Positions 7,956-16,492 of a stretch of 64,000 nucleotides of DNA are shown piece after piece. Each line of letters opens with the position of its first letter. Within the stretch, counting starts at the first letter, position 1. Source of the DNA: JAJFHI01 sp050633705 (lineage in GTDB: Bacteria; Pseudomonadota; Alphaproteobacteria; Rhizobiales; Hyphomicrobiaceae); NCBI GenBank assembly GCA_050633705.1, contig JBOEGZ010000012.1:102717-166716 (forward strand). The letters are read 5' to 3'. The position numbers were made by a program, and so were the translations under genes. The notes under the pieces were generated by a model. The model was given only the letters and a program-made list of their open reading frames with translations. It was not told the origin of the DNA and ran no database searches.

Positions 7956-8813
7956 ATGACAACAACCAGCAGCATACGCTTTCGCAAAATGAACGGTCTT
8001 GGCAACGATTTCGTCGTGCTTGACGGTCGCAAAGAATGCTTGGCGGTTGGTCCTAAAGACGCTGAGTTTATTGCTGATCGTGATACTGGCATCGGCTGTG
8101 ACCAGTTGATTATTCTCGAGCGTTCTGAAAATGCAGACTCATTTATGCGCATTCTCAACGCCGATGGGTCCGAGGTCGATGCATGCGGAAATGCAACGCG
8201 CTGTGTGGCGATGTTGTTGTCAGAAGAATTCGGAAGGTCGGACACGACGATCGAAACGGGTGCCGGTCTGTTGCGAGCGAAAATCATTGCTGGCGGAGAT
8301 ATAGCCGTCGATATGGGTGAGCCGAACTTCGAGTGGGATCGGATTCCATTAGCTGAAGAATTTCGCGACACGCGCAGCATTGAATTGCAGATCGGTCCCA
8401 TTGATGATCCGGTGTTGCATTCTCCTTCCGTTGTGAACGTCGGCAATCCACATGCTGTTTTTTGGGTCGATGATGTTGACCAGTTGGACCTCGCTCGGTT
8501 TGGGCCATTGCTTGAAAACCATCCGATCTTCCCAGAGCGCGCCAATATCTCGTTGGCTCATGTTATCTCTCGGTCCCAATTGCGTATTCGCACTTGGGAA
8601 CGTGGTGTTGGGCTGACAAAAGCGTGCGGAACGGCGGCATGCGCTGCAGCCGTTTGTGCCATGCGTAAGAAGTTTGTTGATCGCGATGTTACCGTGCACT
8701 TACCCGGTGGCCCGCTTCAGATATCCTTGATGGAAAACAACCGGATTGAAATGACCGGTCCGGCCGAACTCGAATTTGAGGGCGAGATCGAAGTTGAACT
8801 GGCGTCGTGCTGA
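7956..8813 (+). CDS. dapF: Diaminopimelate epimerase
   Basis: Cofactor-independent epimerase converting LL- to meso-diaminopimelate for lysine and peptidoglycan. The two half-domains each supply one catalytic Cys: VDACGNATRC near residue 75 and KACGTAACAA near residue 225. The N-terminal signature RKMNGLGNDFVVLD is intact and length (285) is typical. It is the first gene of dapF-mtaB-ftsY, an order familiar from Rhizobiales. The stop codon is followed within 50 bases by mtaB. Confidence 0.97.
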   Translation: MTTTSSIRFRKMNGLGNDFVVLDGRKECLAVGPKDAEFIADRDTGIGCDQLIILERSENADSFMRILNADGSEVDACGNATRCVAMLLSEEFGRSDTTIETGAGLLRAKIIAGGDIAVDMGEPNFEWDRIPLAEEFRDTRSIELQIGPIDDPVLHSPSVVNVGNPHAVFWVDDVDQLDLARFGPLLENHPIFPERANISLAHVISRSQLRIRTWERGVGLTKACGTAACAAAVCAMRKKFVDRDVTVHLPGGPLQISLMENNRIEMTGPAELEFEGEIEVELASC

Positions 8814-8861
8814 TTGCGCTGCGTCAGTGAAATAGAGGTGGACTTGGTTTTGACCAAGAAT

Positions 8862-10151
8862 ATGACAGACGAAACACAAGGCAGTGCAGAAGTGATAACG
8901 CTAGGCTGTCGGCTCAACGCTTACGAGTCGGAGGTTATGCGCCGTCATGCCAAGGCTGCAGGGCTGGACGATGTCGTAATTGTCAACACATGCGCTGTTA
9001 CCGGCCAGGCTGTTCGCCAAGCCAAGCAAACCATCCGCCGCATGCGTCGCGAACGACCGGACACGAAAATCATTGTAACGGGATGTGCAGCCCAGATTGA
9101 TCCGGAAAGTTTTGCCGAGCTTGACGCGGTCGATCATGTGATTGGCAATGATGATAAACTTAAGGCTCAGACGTTTTCGGCACTGTCAACAGCAGCAAGC
9201 CCGCGTTTGATCGTCAACGATATAATGAGCGTTACGGAAACGGCAGGCCATATCATTGATGGGTTTGGGTCACGTTCACGGGCTTATGTGCAGATCCAAA
9301 ATGGCTGCGATCACCGCTGTACATTCTGTATTATTCCGTATGGTCGCGGCCCGTCGCGGTCGGTGCCAGCTGGTGAAGTCGTGCATCAAATTCGCAATCT
9401 CGTCGAGCGGGGGTTTCGTGAGGTTGTTTTGACGGGTGTTGACATCACATCTTATGGAACGGATTTGCCAGGTACAGCGACACTTGGCCAACTCACGAGA
9501 CAGATTTTGAAACTCGTGCCGGATCTCGATCGTTTACGGTTGTCGTCAATTGATCAGGTCGAAGCAGACAAGGACCTGATGATCGCGTTATCTGAGGACG
9601 AGCGATTGATGCCACACTTGCACCTGTCAATGCAGTCCGGCGATGACATGATTCTGAAACGCATGAAGCGGCGCCATAATCGCAACGACGCGATAGCGTT
9701 TTGTAAGGAGGCGCGGCGCCTGCGTCCCGATATTGTATTTGGTGCCGATTTGATCGCGGGGTTTCCGACTGAGACAGAGGAAATGTTTGCCCAAACACTC
9801 GATATTGTCGAGGCGTGTGGGTTGACTTATCTCCATGTCTTCCCATTTTCACCGCGTCAAGGGACGCCAGCAGCGCGAATGCCACAGGTTGATCGTGCGG
9901 TCTCGAAAGAGCGAGCTGGGCGTTTGCGCGCGGCAGGTGATGTGAGATTAGCGAAATTTCTCGCTGATCAGAAAGATCAGGAAGTTTCAGTTCTGGTAGA
10001 AGGCAAAGGGGTCGGACGAACGCCGCAATTTGCTGAGATTGTTTTGGCAGATGGGTCCAACGTCCAATCGTCAATGAACGACGCGGGCAGTTTGAAAAAG
10101 TTTGTCGTTACGGGGTCGAACGGACGCCGGTTAGAAGGGGTGCCGGCGTGA
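8862..10151 (+). CDS. mtaB: tRNA t6A37 methylthiotransferase MtaB
   Basis: Radical-SAM methylthiotransferase that makes ms2t6A at position 37 of tRNA. The N-terminal MTTase domain begins with VITLGCRLNAYESEVM and carries its own cluster cysteines (NTCAVTGQA, VTGCAAQ). The radical-SAM triad is C-x3-C-x2-C in NGCDHRCTFCIIPYGRGPSRS, and a TRAM-like segment ends the protein. The frame runs back to the dapF stop. I chose ATG 8862 for family-like length, but TTG 8850 or GTG 8838, nearer a GAGG, are possible. It overlaps the ftsY start by one base (TGATG), implying coupled translation. Confidence 0.94.
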   Translation: MTDETQGSAEVITLGCRLNAYESEVMRRHAKAAGLDDVVIVNTCAVTGQAVRQAKQTIRRMRRERPDTKIIVTGCAAQIDPESFAELDAVDHVIGNDDKLKAQTFSALSTAASPRLIVNDIMSVTETAGHIIDGFGSRSRAYVQIQNGCDHRCTFCIIPYGRGPSRSVPAGEVVHQIRNLVERGFREVVLTGVDITSYGTDLPGTATLGQLTRQILKLVPDLDRLRLSSIDQVEADKDLMIALSEDERLMPHLHLSMQSGDDMILKRMKRRHNRNDAIAFCKEARRLRPDIVFGADLIAGFPTETEEMFAQTLDIVEACGLTYLHVFPFSPRQGTPAARMPQVDRAVSKERAGRLRAAGDVRLAKFLADQKDQEVSVLVEGKGVGRTPQFAEIVLADGSNVQSSMNDAGSLKKFVVTGSNGRRLEGVPA

Positions 10152-11275
10152 TGAGCACGATTGACGAAAAAACACAGAAAAAACGTGGCTTGATGGGTCG
10201 CTTATTTGGCAAAGCCGATCCAACCCCTGACGACACGCCAACAGACGCAAACGCGGCACAGCAAACGACACTTTCAGAATCCGATCAAGCAACCGACATT
10301 GCCTCGGTGGATGAACCTAGTGACGTTTCACCACCGCGCGAGCCCGATGCCAAATCGGAGAAAAAAGGATGGTTTCAGCGGCTCAAAGGTGGTTTGACGA
10401 AATCGTCATCAAAACTGTCAGAAGGTATTACCGGCCTTTTTACAAAAGCCAAACTCGATGCTGACACTTTGGACGACTTGGAAGATGTGCTGATCCAATC
10501 AGATCTTGGCATCGAAACTTCAATGCGCATTACACAAGCCTTATCGAAGGGACGTTATGAAAAGGGCATTGGACAAGACGACGTTCGCAAGGTTTTGGCT
10601 GAGGAAGTGGAGCGTGTGTTAGAGCCCGTTGCCATTCCGTTGAAAGTCAACAAAGACAACAGTCCGCACGTGATCTTGATGGTCGGTGTCAACGGCACCG
10701 GAAAGACGACAACGATTGGCAAGCTGGCTGCGAAATTAAAAAGTGAAGGCCATAAAGTCATGATGGCCGCTGGAGATACGTTTCGAGCCGCCGCCATCGA
10801 TCAATTGAAAGTTTGGGGCGAACGGACCAAAACACCAGTGATTTCGCGCGATGTTGGATCAGACGCATCTGGTTTGGTTTACGATGCGTTAACAGCTGCG
10901 CGTGCAGAAAATTGTGGCGTACTTCTGGTTGATACCGCTGGACGCTTGCAAAATAAAAACGAATTGATGGCAGAACTAGAGAAGGTCATTCGCGTATTGC
11001 GGAAAATTGACGATACGGCGCCGCATGACGTGCTTTTGGTGCTTGATGCAACAACGGGACAAAATGCCCTAGCCCAAGTCGATGTTTTCCAAGCGCGAGC
11101 AGGTGTAACAGGCCTTGTCATGACCAAATTAGATGGCACTGCTCGTGGCGGCATTTTGGTTGCAGTTGCTGCGAAATATGGATTGCCAGTGCATGCCATT
11201 GGTGTTGGAGAGGGGGTGGATGATCTACAACCTTTCAAACCGCAAGAATATGCCCAAGCCCTGGCGCAAATATAG
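10151..11275 (+). CDS. ftsY: Signal recognition particle receptor FtsY
   Basis: SRP receptor GTPase that docks ribosome-SRP complexes at the inner membrane. Residues 1-80 form an acidic, Pro/Asp/Ser-rich A region with no transmembrane segment. An amphipathic basic stretch (KKGWFQRLKGGLTKSS) before the N domain fits the known lipid-binding helix. The G domain has GVNGTGKTTT, DTFRAAA, DTAGRLQNK and TKLDGTARGG. The start ATG overlaps the mtaB stop, and a GTG three bases earlier is equivalent. The SRP partner ffh is 7.5 kb away. Confidence 0.97.
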   Translation: MSTIDEKTQKKRGLMGRLFGKADPTPDDTPTDANAAQQTTLSESDQATDIASVDEPSDVSPPREPDAKSEKKGWFQRLKGGLTKSSSKLSEGITGLFTKAKLDADTLDDLEDVLIQSDLGIETSMRITQALSKGRYEKGIGQDDVRKVLAEEVERVLEPVAIPLKVNKDNSPHVILMVGVNGTGKTTTIGKLAAKLKSEGHKVMMAAGDTFRAAAIDQLKVWGERTKTPVISRDVGSDASGLVYDALTAARAENCGVLLVDTAGRLQNKNELMAELEKVIRVLRKIDDTAPHDVLLVLDATTGQNALAQVDVFQARAGVTGLVMTKLDGTARGGILVAVAAKYGLPVHAIGVGEGVDDLQPFKPQEYAQALAQI

Positions 11276-11291
11276 TGCAGGGTTTTCGCTG

Positions 11292-11360
11292 ATGATGTGG
11301 CTCGACGGTGTCGGGTTGTTTGGAATGCTGCTGACTTGTTTGATGTGTAGGCGCGTTTAA
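11292..11360 (+). CDS. Possible 22-residue hydrophobic leader peptide
   Basis: A short frame between ftsY and the first YciB paralogue encodes MMWLDGVGLFGMLLTCLMCRRV: one hydrophobic stretch with a basic end. An AGGG lies about ten bases before the start, and the stop is 19 bases before the next gene. It could be a leader peptide or chance. Nothing else supports expression. Confidence 0.2.
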   Translation: MMWLDGVGLFGMLLTCLMCRRV

Positions 11361-11379
11361 AAAAAGGACGCTTGAATTT

Positions 11380-12120
11380 ATGAGCTTGTTGAAACGCATA
11401 TTTCCATTCACGGCGAAACAGTCGATCAATATTTTGAGCGAGTTTGGGCCCCTTGTGACGATGTTCGTCATGAATGCCGCCTATGACATCAACACCGGGA
11501 CCTGGGCGTTGATTATTACAACCGTTATGGCCATTGCTGTGATGGTTTATATGTTTAGACGCCCACCGATTTTTCCATTGATTGCTTCAACAGTGACGAT
11601 CGTGTTTGGCGCGTTGACGATCGTTACAGGTGATCCGATGTGGGTTCAGATCAAAGTCACCATCTTTAATTTGATGTTCGCATTGTTTTTGTTTGGCGGC
11701 CTTTGGTTCGACCGCAATTTCTTCAAGTATGTTTTTGAAGGTACATTTCACTATTCGAAAGAAGGCTGGGACAAATTTACCAAAAGCTTTGCCTGGTTCT
11801 TCGTCTTCACAGCCGTTGCCAATGAGATTGTGCGCCTTTCCTTCGTCGATACAGAAGTTTACAATATTCTCGGTTACGAGATGAGTGGTGTGAATGTATG
11901 GATTTTGTTTAAGATCGCACTGATTATGCCGGCATCTGGGATTTACGCCTGGATGCTCACCCGCATTATGCACAAACATCGTTTGCCTGATGACGATCAA
12001 GCTGCTGGCGATGGGGGCACAGTTCCTGCAGCGACAACTAAAGCAGAACGATTGGCTGCCCCAAAAGTTAGCCATACCGATAAAGTCATGCGAACAGCGG
12101 TTGCGCCGGCCCGATCTTAA
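11380..12120 (+). CDS. YciB/IspZ-like inner-membrane protein, divergent paralogue
   Basis: Polytopic inner-membrane protein of the YciB (septation protein A) family, linked to envelope integrity and division. The hallmark N-terminus (SEFGPLVTMFVMNA), a central IKVTIFNLMFALFLFGG segment with conserved Lys, and the KEGWDKFTKSFAWFFVFTAVANEIVR block are present with about five hydrophobic segments. A 45-residue hydrophilic tail after the last segment is unusual. The next gene is a second family member, so these are tandem paralogues. This copy is more divergent, for example GDPMWVQ where the next copy has NEVFIK. Confidence 0.85.
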   Translation: MSLLKRIFPFTAKQSINILSEFGPLVTMFVMNAAYDINTGTWALIITTVMAIAVMVYMFRRPPIFPLIASTVTIVFGALTIVTGDPMWVQIKVTIFNLMFALFLFGGLWFDRNFFKYVFEGTFHYSKEGWDKFTKSFAWFFVFTAVANEIVRLSFVDTEVYNILGYEMSGVNVWILFKIALIMPASGIYAWMLTRIMHKHRLPDDDQAAGDGGTVPAATTKAERLAAPKVSHTDKVMRTAVAPARS

Positions 12121-12215
12121 GTTTTGGAAATAAGCCGTTTGTCTGGGTGTTTTAAACGGCAGACAAATCGTCGATATTTCGTTTCAATGAGGTTCTGACA
12201 AGGAATTTTCTGCTC

Positions 12216-12896
12216 GTGTCTGAAATTGAGTCTAGCCGTCAATCAAACGATGCGAAGGTGCCGGTCTCTGAGCAACCGAGTGTTGAGGATGTAAACTTGG
12301 ATGTATCTGATGACACGTCTGGCCACACCAAAGATGTCCAAGAGCCGGATCTGGGTCAGCAATTTTTAAAGCTGTTGGTCGAGATGGGACCGCTCGTCGT
12401 TTTCTTTACAGTCAATGCCTACTTCGGACTCTTCTATGGAACAGCGACATTTATGGTCGCAATCGTAATGTCGCTGATCGCTTCCAAGATGATTTTCGGT
12501 CATATCCCGGTTATGCCATTGGTCACCGCTGCATTCGTTCTTGTGTTGGGTGGTTTTACACTTTGGCTGCAAAATGAAGTGTTCATTAAGATCAAACCGA
12601 CAATCGTCAACACCTTCTTCGCAGTTGTACTCACAGCTGGAATGGTGACGGGGCGGGCACTTCTCAAATATGTTTTCGGCGAGGTATTCGCGCTGACTGA
12701 AGAAGGTTGGCGCAAGTTAACCTGGCGATGGATTGGTTTCTTTCTCTTTTTAGCACTTTTAAATGAATTTATTTGGCGAACACAAACAACGGATTTTTGG
12801 GTTAGTTTCAAGGTGTTCGGAATAATGCCTCTGACACTGGTTTTTGGTGCAGCTCAGATCGGGCTGTTGAAAAGATATGAACTCAAAACGACGTAG
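12216..12896 (+). CDS. yciB: YciB/IspZ family inner-membrane protein (septation protein A)
   Basis: The more canonical of two tandem YciB proteins. After a 48-residue acidic N-terminal extension come the family blocks: LLVEMGPLVVFFTVNAYFG, KMIFGHIPVMPLVTA, NEVFIKIKPTIVNTFF, TEEGWRKLTWRW and a final hydrophobic segment. The GTG start at 12216 follows ACAAGGA by 11 bases. Its place after ftsY matches rhizobial gene order. I infer a role in envelope and septum maintenance. The long acidic N-terminal extension is the odd feature. Confidence 0.9.
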   Translation: MSEIESSRQSNDAKVPVSEQPSVEDVNLDVSDDTSGHTKDVQEPDLGQQFLKLLVEMGPLVVFFTVNAYFGLFYGTATFMVAIVMSLIASKMIFGHIPVMPLVTAAFVLVLGGFTLWLQNEVFIKIKPTIVNTFFAVVLTAGMVTGRALLKYVFGEVFALTEEGWRKLTWRWIGFFLFLALLNEFIWRTQTTDFWVSFKVFGIMPLTLVFGAAQIGLLKRYELKTT

Positions 12897-12992
12897 CTGA
12901 CCGTCGATTAACTTTATCGCGATGCTGACGATGAGCACGCAGATTGTTTTACGCCAGCTTTGTCTGTTCAATTGGGTTAATATTCCATTTGT

Positions 12993-13008
12993 CAATTGTG
13001 TGCAATTG
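12993..13008. promoter_or_regulatory. Palindromic operator candidate upstream of marR
   Basis: CAATTG-TGTG-CAATTG is an inverted repeat, with a third CAATTG at 12969-12974. A possible sigma-70 promoter follows at once: TTGTGG (13009-13014), 18 bases, TATTGT (13033-13038). This arrangement fits MarR autoregulation. Binding is inferred. Confidence 0.4.
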
Positions 13009-13137
13009 TTGTGGACTGTTCCTGCGAACTGCTATTGTGTCTAGAAAAGCCGTTAGTCTTATTCCATTACGGCGAAGTTATATGTCGGTTTCCCGGCCTG
13101 AGATTCTAGAAACACCTGATAGGAACAAGAACAAACT

Positions 13138-13626
13138 ATGTCGACAACAGACTCCTTGACAGCAAAAGAATCAGTGATGGGACTTGAGAGCTCACCAATA
13201 CATCTTCTACATCGCGCAGGACAATGTGCAGGCGACATCTTTCAATCCGAAATGTCTTCAGGTGATGTAACACCTCGCCAATATGCTGTTTTGGTTACCG
13301 TCGCCAACCATGAAGGCTTAAGTCAAACTCAATTGGTTGACCGCACAGGCATTGATCGTTCAACGCTGGCAGATATTGTTCGTCGTATGATGAAGAAGGG
13401 TCTGCTACAACGTCGTCGGACGAAAGAAGATGCTCGCGCATATGCTGTTCGTCTGACCGAAGAAGGCCGCAAGGTTTATGAGACAGTGAGTCCGATGGCC
13501 AAGCGCGTTGATGATCGTATTTTGGATGTTTTGCCAAGTGTCCAAAGAGAACAGTTCTTGAGAGATCTCAATGTCATTGTGGAAGCATTGGGCAAAATGG
13601 ACCGGTCGTCATCGGTAAAAAAATAA
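13138..13626 (+). CDS. MarR family transcriptional regulator
   Basis: Dimeric winged-helix regulator. The central region reads TPRQYAVLVTVANHEGLSQTQLVDRTGIDRSTLADIVRRMMKKGLLQRRR, the MarR helix-turn-helix, followed by the wing (KEDARAYAVRLTEEGRKVY). The N- and C-terminal helices would form the dimer interface. The start is preceded by AGGAAC. A palindromic CAATTG operator candidate lies upstream. No obvious target gene is adjacent; the downstream neighbour asd is convergent and separated by a terminator. The ligand is unknown. Confidence 0.92.
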   Translation: MSTTDSLTAKESVMGLESSPIHLLHRAGQCAGDIFQSEMSSGDVTPRQYAVLVTVANHEGLSQTQLVDRTGIDRSTLADIVRRMMKKGLLQRRRTKEDARAYAVRLTEEGRKVYETVSPMAKRVDDRILDVLPSVQREQFLRDLNVIVEALGKMDRSSSVKK

Positions 13627-13661
13627 AGCCTCAACATTGTTTTGGGCGATAAGACGAGAAA

Positions 13662-13687
13662 AGGGGTGATAGTTCATTATCACCCCT
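13662..13687. terminator. Bidirectional terminator between marR and asd
   Basis: A perfect 10-bp stem (AGGGGTGATA / TATCACCCCT) with a 6-base loop sits between two convergent genes, flanked by GACGAGAA and TCGTC that can extend it imperfectly. Confidence 0.75.
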
Positions 13688-13719
13688 CGTCTATTTGTCG
13701 TTCGACTACTGCTTAAATT

Positions 13720-14748
13720 TCAAGCTGCCTTTTTGATCAAATTGCGGTTGATCATAAGTTCGGCAATTTGAACTGTGTTGAGCGCTGCCCCTTTGAGCAG
13801 ATTGTCTGAGACCACCCACATGGCCAAGCCATTGTCGACGGTCGGATCGCTGCGCAATCGTGAAACGTAGGTTGCAAATTCACCGGCTGCATCAACCGGG
13901 GTGACGTAACCACCTGGCTCTCGTTTGTCGACAACCATAACGCCCGGGGCTGTGCGAAGGGCTTCTTGTGCGGCTTCCGGCGACAACTCGCGTTCAAACT
14001 CAATATTTACAGCTTCTGAATGGCTTACGAAGACTGGGACGCGGACGCACGTTGCCGTCAGCTTAATTTTCGGATCGAGAATCTTTTTTGTCTCGACGAC
14101 CATTTTCCATTCTTCCTTCGTAAAGCCGTCTTCCATAAACACGTCGATATGCGGAATGCAGTTGAACGCAATTTGTTTAGGGAAGATTTCGGCTTCTTTT
14201 TCTTGGCCCGGCACGTACATGCCTTTGGTTTGATGCCACAGCTCGTCCATGGCTGATTTTCCAGCCCCGGAAACGGACTGGTATGTAGATACGACGACAC
14301 GCTTGATCCGCGTCAGATCGTGGAGCGGTTTCAGGGCGACAACGAGTTGAGCCGTTGAACAGTTAGGGTTGGCAACGATTCCCTTCTTGGAAAAGTCAGC
14401 AACGGCGTCGGGGTTGACTTCAGGTACGATCAACGGAACATCAGGATCTGTGCGCCATGCAGACGAGTTGTCGATGACAACAGCGCCTTTGGCTGCAATC
14501 TTCGGGCTCCATTCTTTCGAAACTGTCCCACCAGCCGACATCAAGCAGAAATCAACTTTCGAAAAATCGAACTGCTCAAGATCTTCACATTTTAAGACGG
14601 CATCGCCGCATGTCACTTCTTTACCGAGCGAGCGGCGTGAGGCGACAGCATAGACCTTGTCGATCGGGAATTCTCTCTCGACCAGCACGTTCATAATTTC
14701 CCGGCCCACATTGCCGGTGGCGCCAACAACGGCGATATTATAACCCAT
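13720..14748 (-). CDS. asd: Aspartate-semialdehyde dehydrogenase
   Basis: NADPH-dependent reduction of aspartyl phosphate to aspartate semialdehyde, the branch point to lysine/DAP, threonine and methionine. The start at 14748 is set by AAGGA seven bases upstream and by the immediate GYNIAVVGATGNVGRE nucleotide-binding loop. The frame extends to 14802 without support. The catalytic Cys is in VANPNCSTAQLVV, with YQSVSGAGK after it and a conserved His in VPVFVSHSEAVN. Length 342 is typical. It lies downstream of leuB on the same strand, with one gene inserted between them. Confidence 0.97.
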   Translation of the reverse strand: MGYNIAVVGATGNVGREIMNVLVEREFPIDKVYAVASRRSLGKEVTCGDAVLKCEDLEQFDFSKVDFCLMSAGGTVSKEWSPKIAAKGAVVIDNSSAWRTDPDVPLIVPEVNPDAVADFSKKGIVANPNCSTAQLVVALKPLHDLTRIKRVVVSTYQSVSGAGKSAMDELWHQTKGMYVPGQEKEAEIFPKQIAFNCIPHIDVFMEDGFTKEEWKMVVETKKILDPKIKLTATCVRVPVFVSHSEAVNIEFERELSPEAAQEALRTAPGVMVVDKREPGGYVTPVDAAGEFATYVSRLRSDPTVDNGLAMWVVSDNLLKGAALNTVQIAELMINRNLIKKAA

Positions 14749-15055
14749 AGTGAATTCCTTAAATTCTGTTTGCTCACACGGATATGAGCTCTCAAGCTCC
14801 AAAAAAGACCCGTACGATAAAATTCTTAAGCGCCCAGTTACGCGTGCTGGCGCCCAGTTTCAAGAAACTTTCGAGAAATCAGGTGGTGTCAGCGGCAATC
14901 TGACGTTGCTTGGAAGCGAGAGTTGGTAATTTTTGGGGCAGAATGAGGCCAGTGCGTGAGACGAACGTGATCACTGTGAACGAGGAAGCCGAAGCGATTC
15001 CACGGGGCCCAAATTTTCCATGGGAGCCAATTCCAGCACTATGCAGGACGACTAT
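14749..15055. other. Intergenic region upstream of asd
   Basis: About 307 bases contain the asd promoter and the 3-prime end of the next minus-strand gene. A plus-strand frame (14940-15107) starting MRPVRET has no good ribosome site and runs into the coding end of that gene in antisense, so I do not call it. No RNA gene is seen. Confidence 0.4.
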
Positions 15056-16180
15056 TCAGGCAGATTGGGCCGCATGGTCTGGATGCGACAATGCGTTCAG
15101 CTCGTGAACGCGAGCCTGGAACGTGACGCGCAATGCTTCGTCGATGTCTGCCAGATCTTCTGTCACGATCTCTCCGATTGGATCAGGAAAGATGAATTTA
15201 TCCGGCCCGCTGACACCCGGTATGAAATCGAACAAGCGACCCCTCTGCTCGCGATCATAGTAGATCGAAACGCGTCCGATGTAGTCGCGGGAATGTACAT
15301 TGTCGATGGCTTCAAATTGTGTGGAGTCGTCACATAGATAAGCGAGCCGTCGTCGAATGTAAGCCATCAGTCCTAATTCGCGATCCGATGTTTGCACGCG
15401 CTGGCCGATATTATGCAATGAAACTGGCCCACCACCGCCTTCGCCCGGATCGGATTTCAGACGTTGTGCCACGGGTAGGATGAGACTTTCTTCAAAAGCG
15501 GTTTGAATGATTTTGGCATAGTGCGTTTCAATCGCTTCTTTTGAAACGCCATTAAGACCTACTTTGCTGAGCGCAAAGCGACAAAACGCTTCAGTCGGGC
15601 CTTTTGCTTCTTCCACCAGTGCCGTACGCAATCGTTTTGATATAATCTGTAGGTGTGCGGTTTCTGCGATCGTGTCTGGATCAAAATGGGCTTCGGTTAT
15701 TCGAAGGATACTCTCCAGTACTTCGTCGGTCACGCCATCAAGTGCGATGGTTTCAAGATCAAAGCTTAAATAGGGTTCAGCGTCGAGTTTGCCTGGCTCA
15801 TCTGAATCCACGTAAAGATGATAAACGATGCCATTCGTAAGGATTGCGAGTTTAACGGGCGGTTGGCTATTGAAGTATTTCGCAAGCGCTGGGAAATGTG
15901 CCGTTAAATCGCTGCCAACAGTGGCGCAATCAACGGCGATAACCGGGTTGCCGTCGTCAAGTACCGCGAGGTCTGTCGTAACAGGTGTGCCATCAATTCC
16001 AGTTGCGACATGTTTTGGATAAACGGCGTATGGATTTGCGTAGTCGTAGCCAAGCAGGCCAAGGAACGGCAACACAAGATAAAGCTTGGTGCATTCCTGG
16101 TTGGTGCATGCCGGCATCAAACCAGTAGAGCGTTTGGCGAGAGCCGATAGGCCGGTGCGCAGTTCGCTAGCTTTCGTCAT
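15056..16180 (-). CDS. Standalone type I restriction subunit R N-terminal-like protein, degenerate active site
   Basis: A 374-residue protein resembling the free-standing HsdR-N-type family (COG4748-like), without helicase or HsdM/HsdS partners nearby. Residues about 30-135 match the nuclease-like fold: TKLYLVLPFLGLLGYDYANP, then TTDLAVLDDGNPVIAVDCATVG, then KLAILTNGIVYHLYVDSDEPGKLD. Family members normally have D...(E/D)-x-K in that middle block (for example IECK). Here the motif reads VDCA, so the catalytic Lys is replaced by Ala. The fold is probably kept but cleavage is doubtful. It lies between leuB and asd. ATG 16180 is preferred over TTG 16186. Confidence 0.75.
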   Translation of the reverse strand: MTKASELRTGLSALAKRSTGLMPACTNQECTKLYLVLPFLGLLGYDYANPYAVYPKHVATGIDGTPVTTDLAVLDDGNPVIAVDCATVGSDLTAHFPALAKYFNSQPPVKLAILTNGIVYHLYVDSDEPGKLDAEPYLSFDLETIALDGVTDEVLESILRITEAHFDPDTIAETAHLQIISKRLRTALVEEAKGPTEAFCRFALSKVGLNGVSKEAIETHYAKIIQTAFEESLILPVAQRLKSDPGEGGGGPVSLHNIGQRVQTSDRELGLMAYIRRRLAYLCDDSTQFEAIDNVHSRDYIGRVSIYYDREQRGRLFDFIPGVSGPDKFIFPDPIGEIVTEDLADIDEALRVTFQARVHELNALSHPDHAAQSA

Positions 16181-16492
16181 TTCCAATTACTTTCCCAAAC
16201 GTGCCCGAAGGTCGCTTCATTCTTTATGCGACGCCGCAAAAGAGTGAATAATCCGAATCACTTACAGTTTCTCATGGCTGGTGGGGTGTGCGAACCCACA
16301 GCAAGGGAGAGAGAGAACTCGGTTGGGGAAAGCTTGTGAAGAGCTGTGAACAACTAGGAAATACGGGCTTCCAACTGTTTTCAATTGTTATTTCAGTTGC
16401 TGACCGTCTCAAGGAAAAGCACTTAAAACAGAGTAATTGTGATGCTGAGAGGGCAAATTCGCGCCACTCTCAGCAGATTTTGGCGTGCTCGA
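16181..16492. other. Intergenic region between leuB and the restriction-like gene
   Basis: These 312 bases hold the leuB terminator hairpin at the right end. The left part probably holds the promoter of the downstream gene. A GTGGG/CCCAC element near 16290 looks a little like a tRNA T-arm, but no acceptor or anticodon arm accompanies it. Confidence 0.4.
16443..16475 (-). terminator. Hairpin downstream of leuB
   Basis: GCTGAGAG and CTCTCAGC arms, extended by GGC/GCC, form a stable stem-loop 18 bases after the leuB stop. The T tract on the minus strand is poor, so termination may be Rho-assisted or the hairpin may protect the mRNA end. Confidence 0.5.

Noticed and set aside
14910..15107. Plus-strand small ORF upstream of asd
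   Set aside because: No ribosome site, and its end overlaps another gene's coding region in antisense.
16280..16320. Possible tRNA T-arm (GTGGG...CCCAC with TTCGC on the minus strand)
   Set aside because: No acceptor, D or anticodon arm can be built around it.
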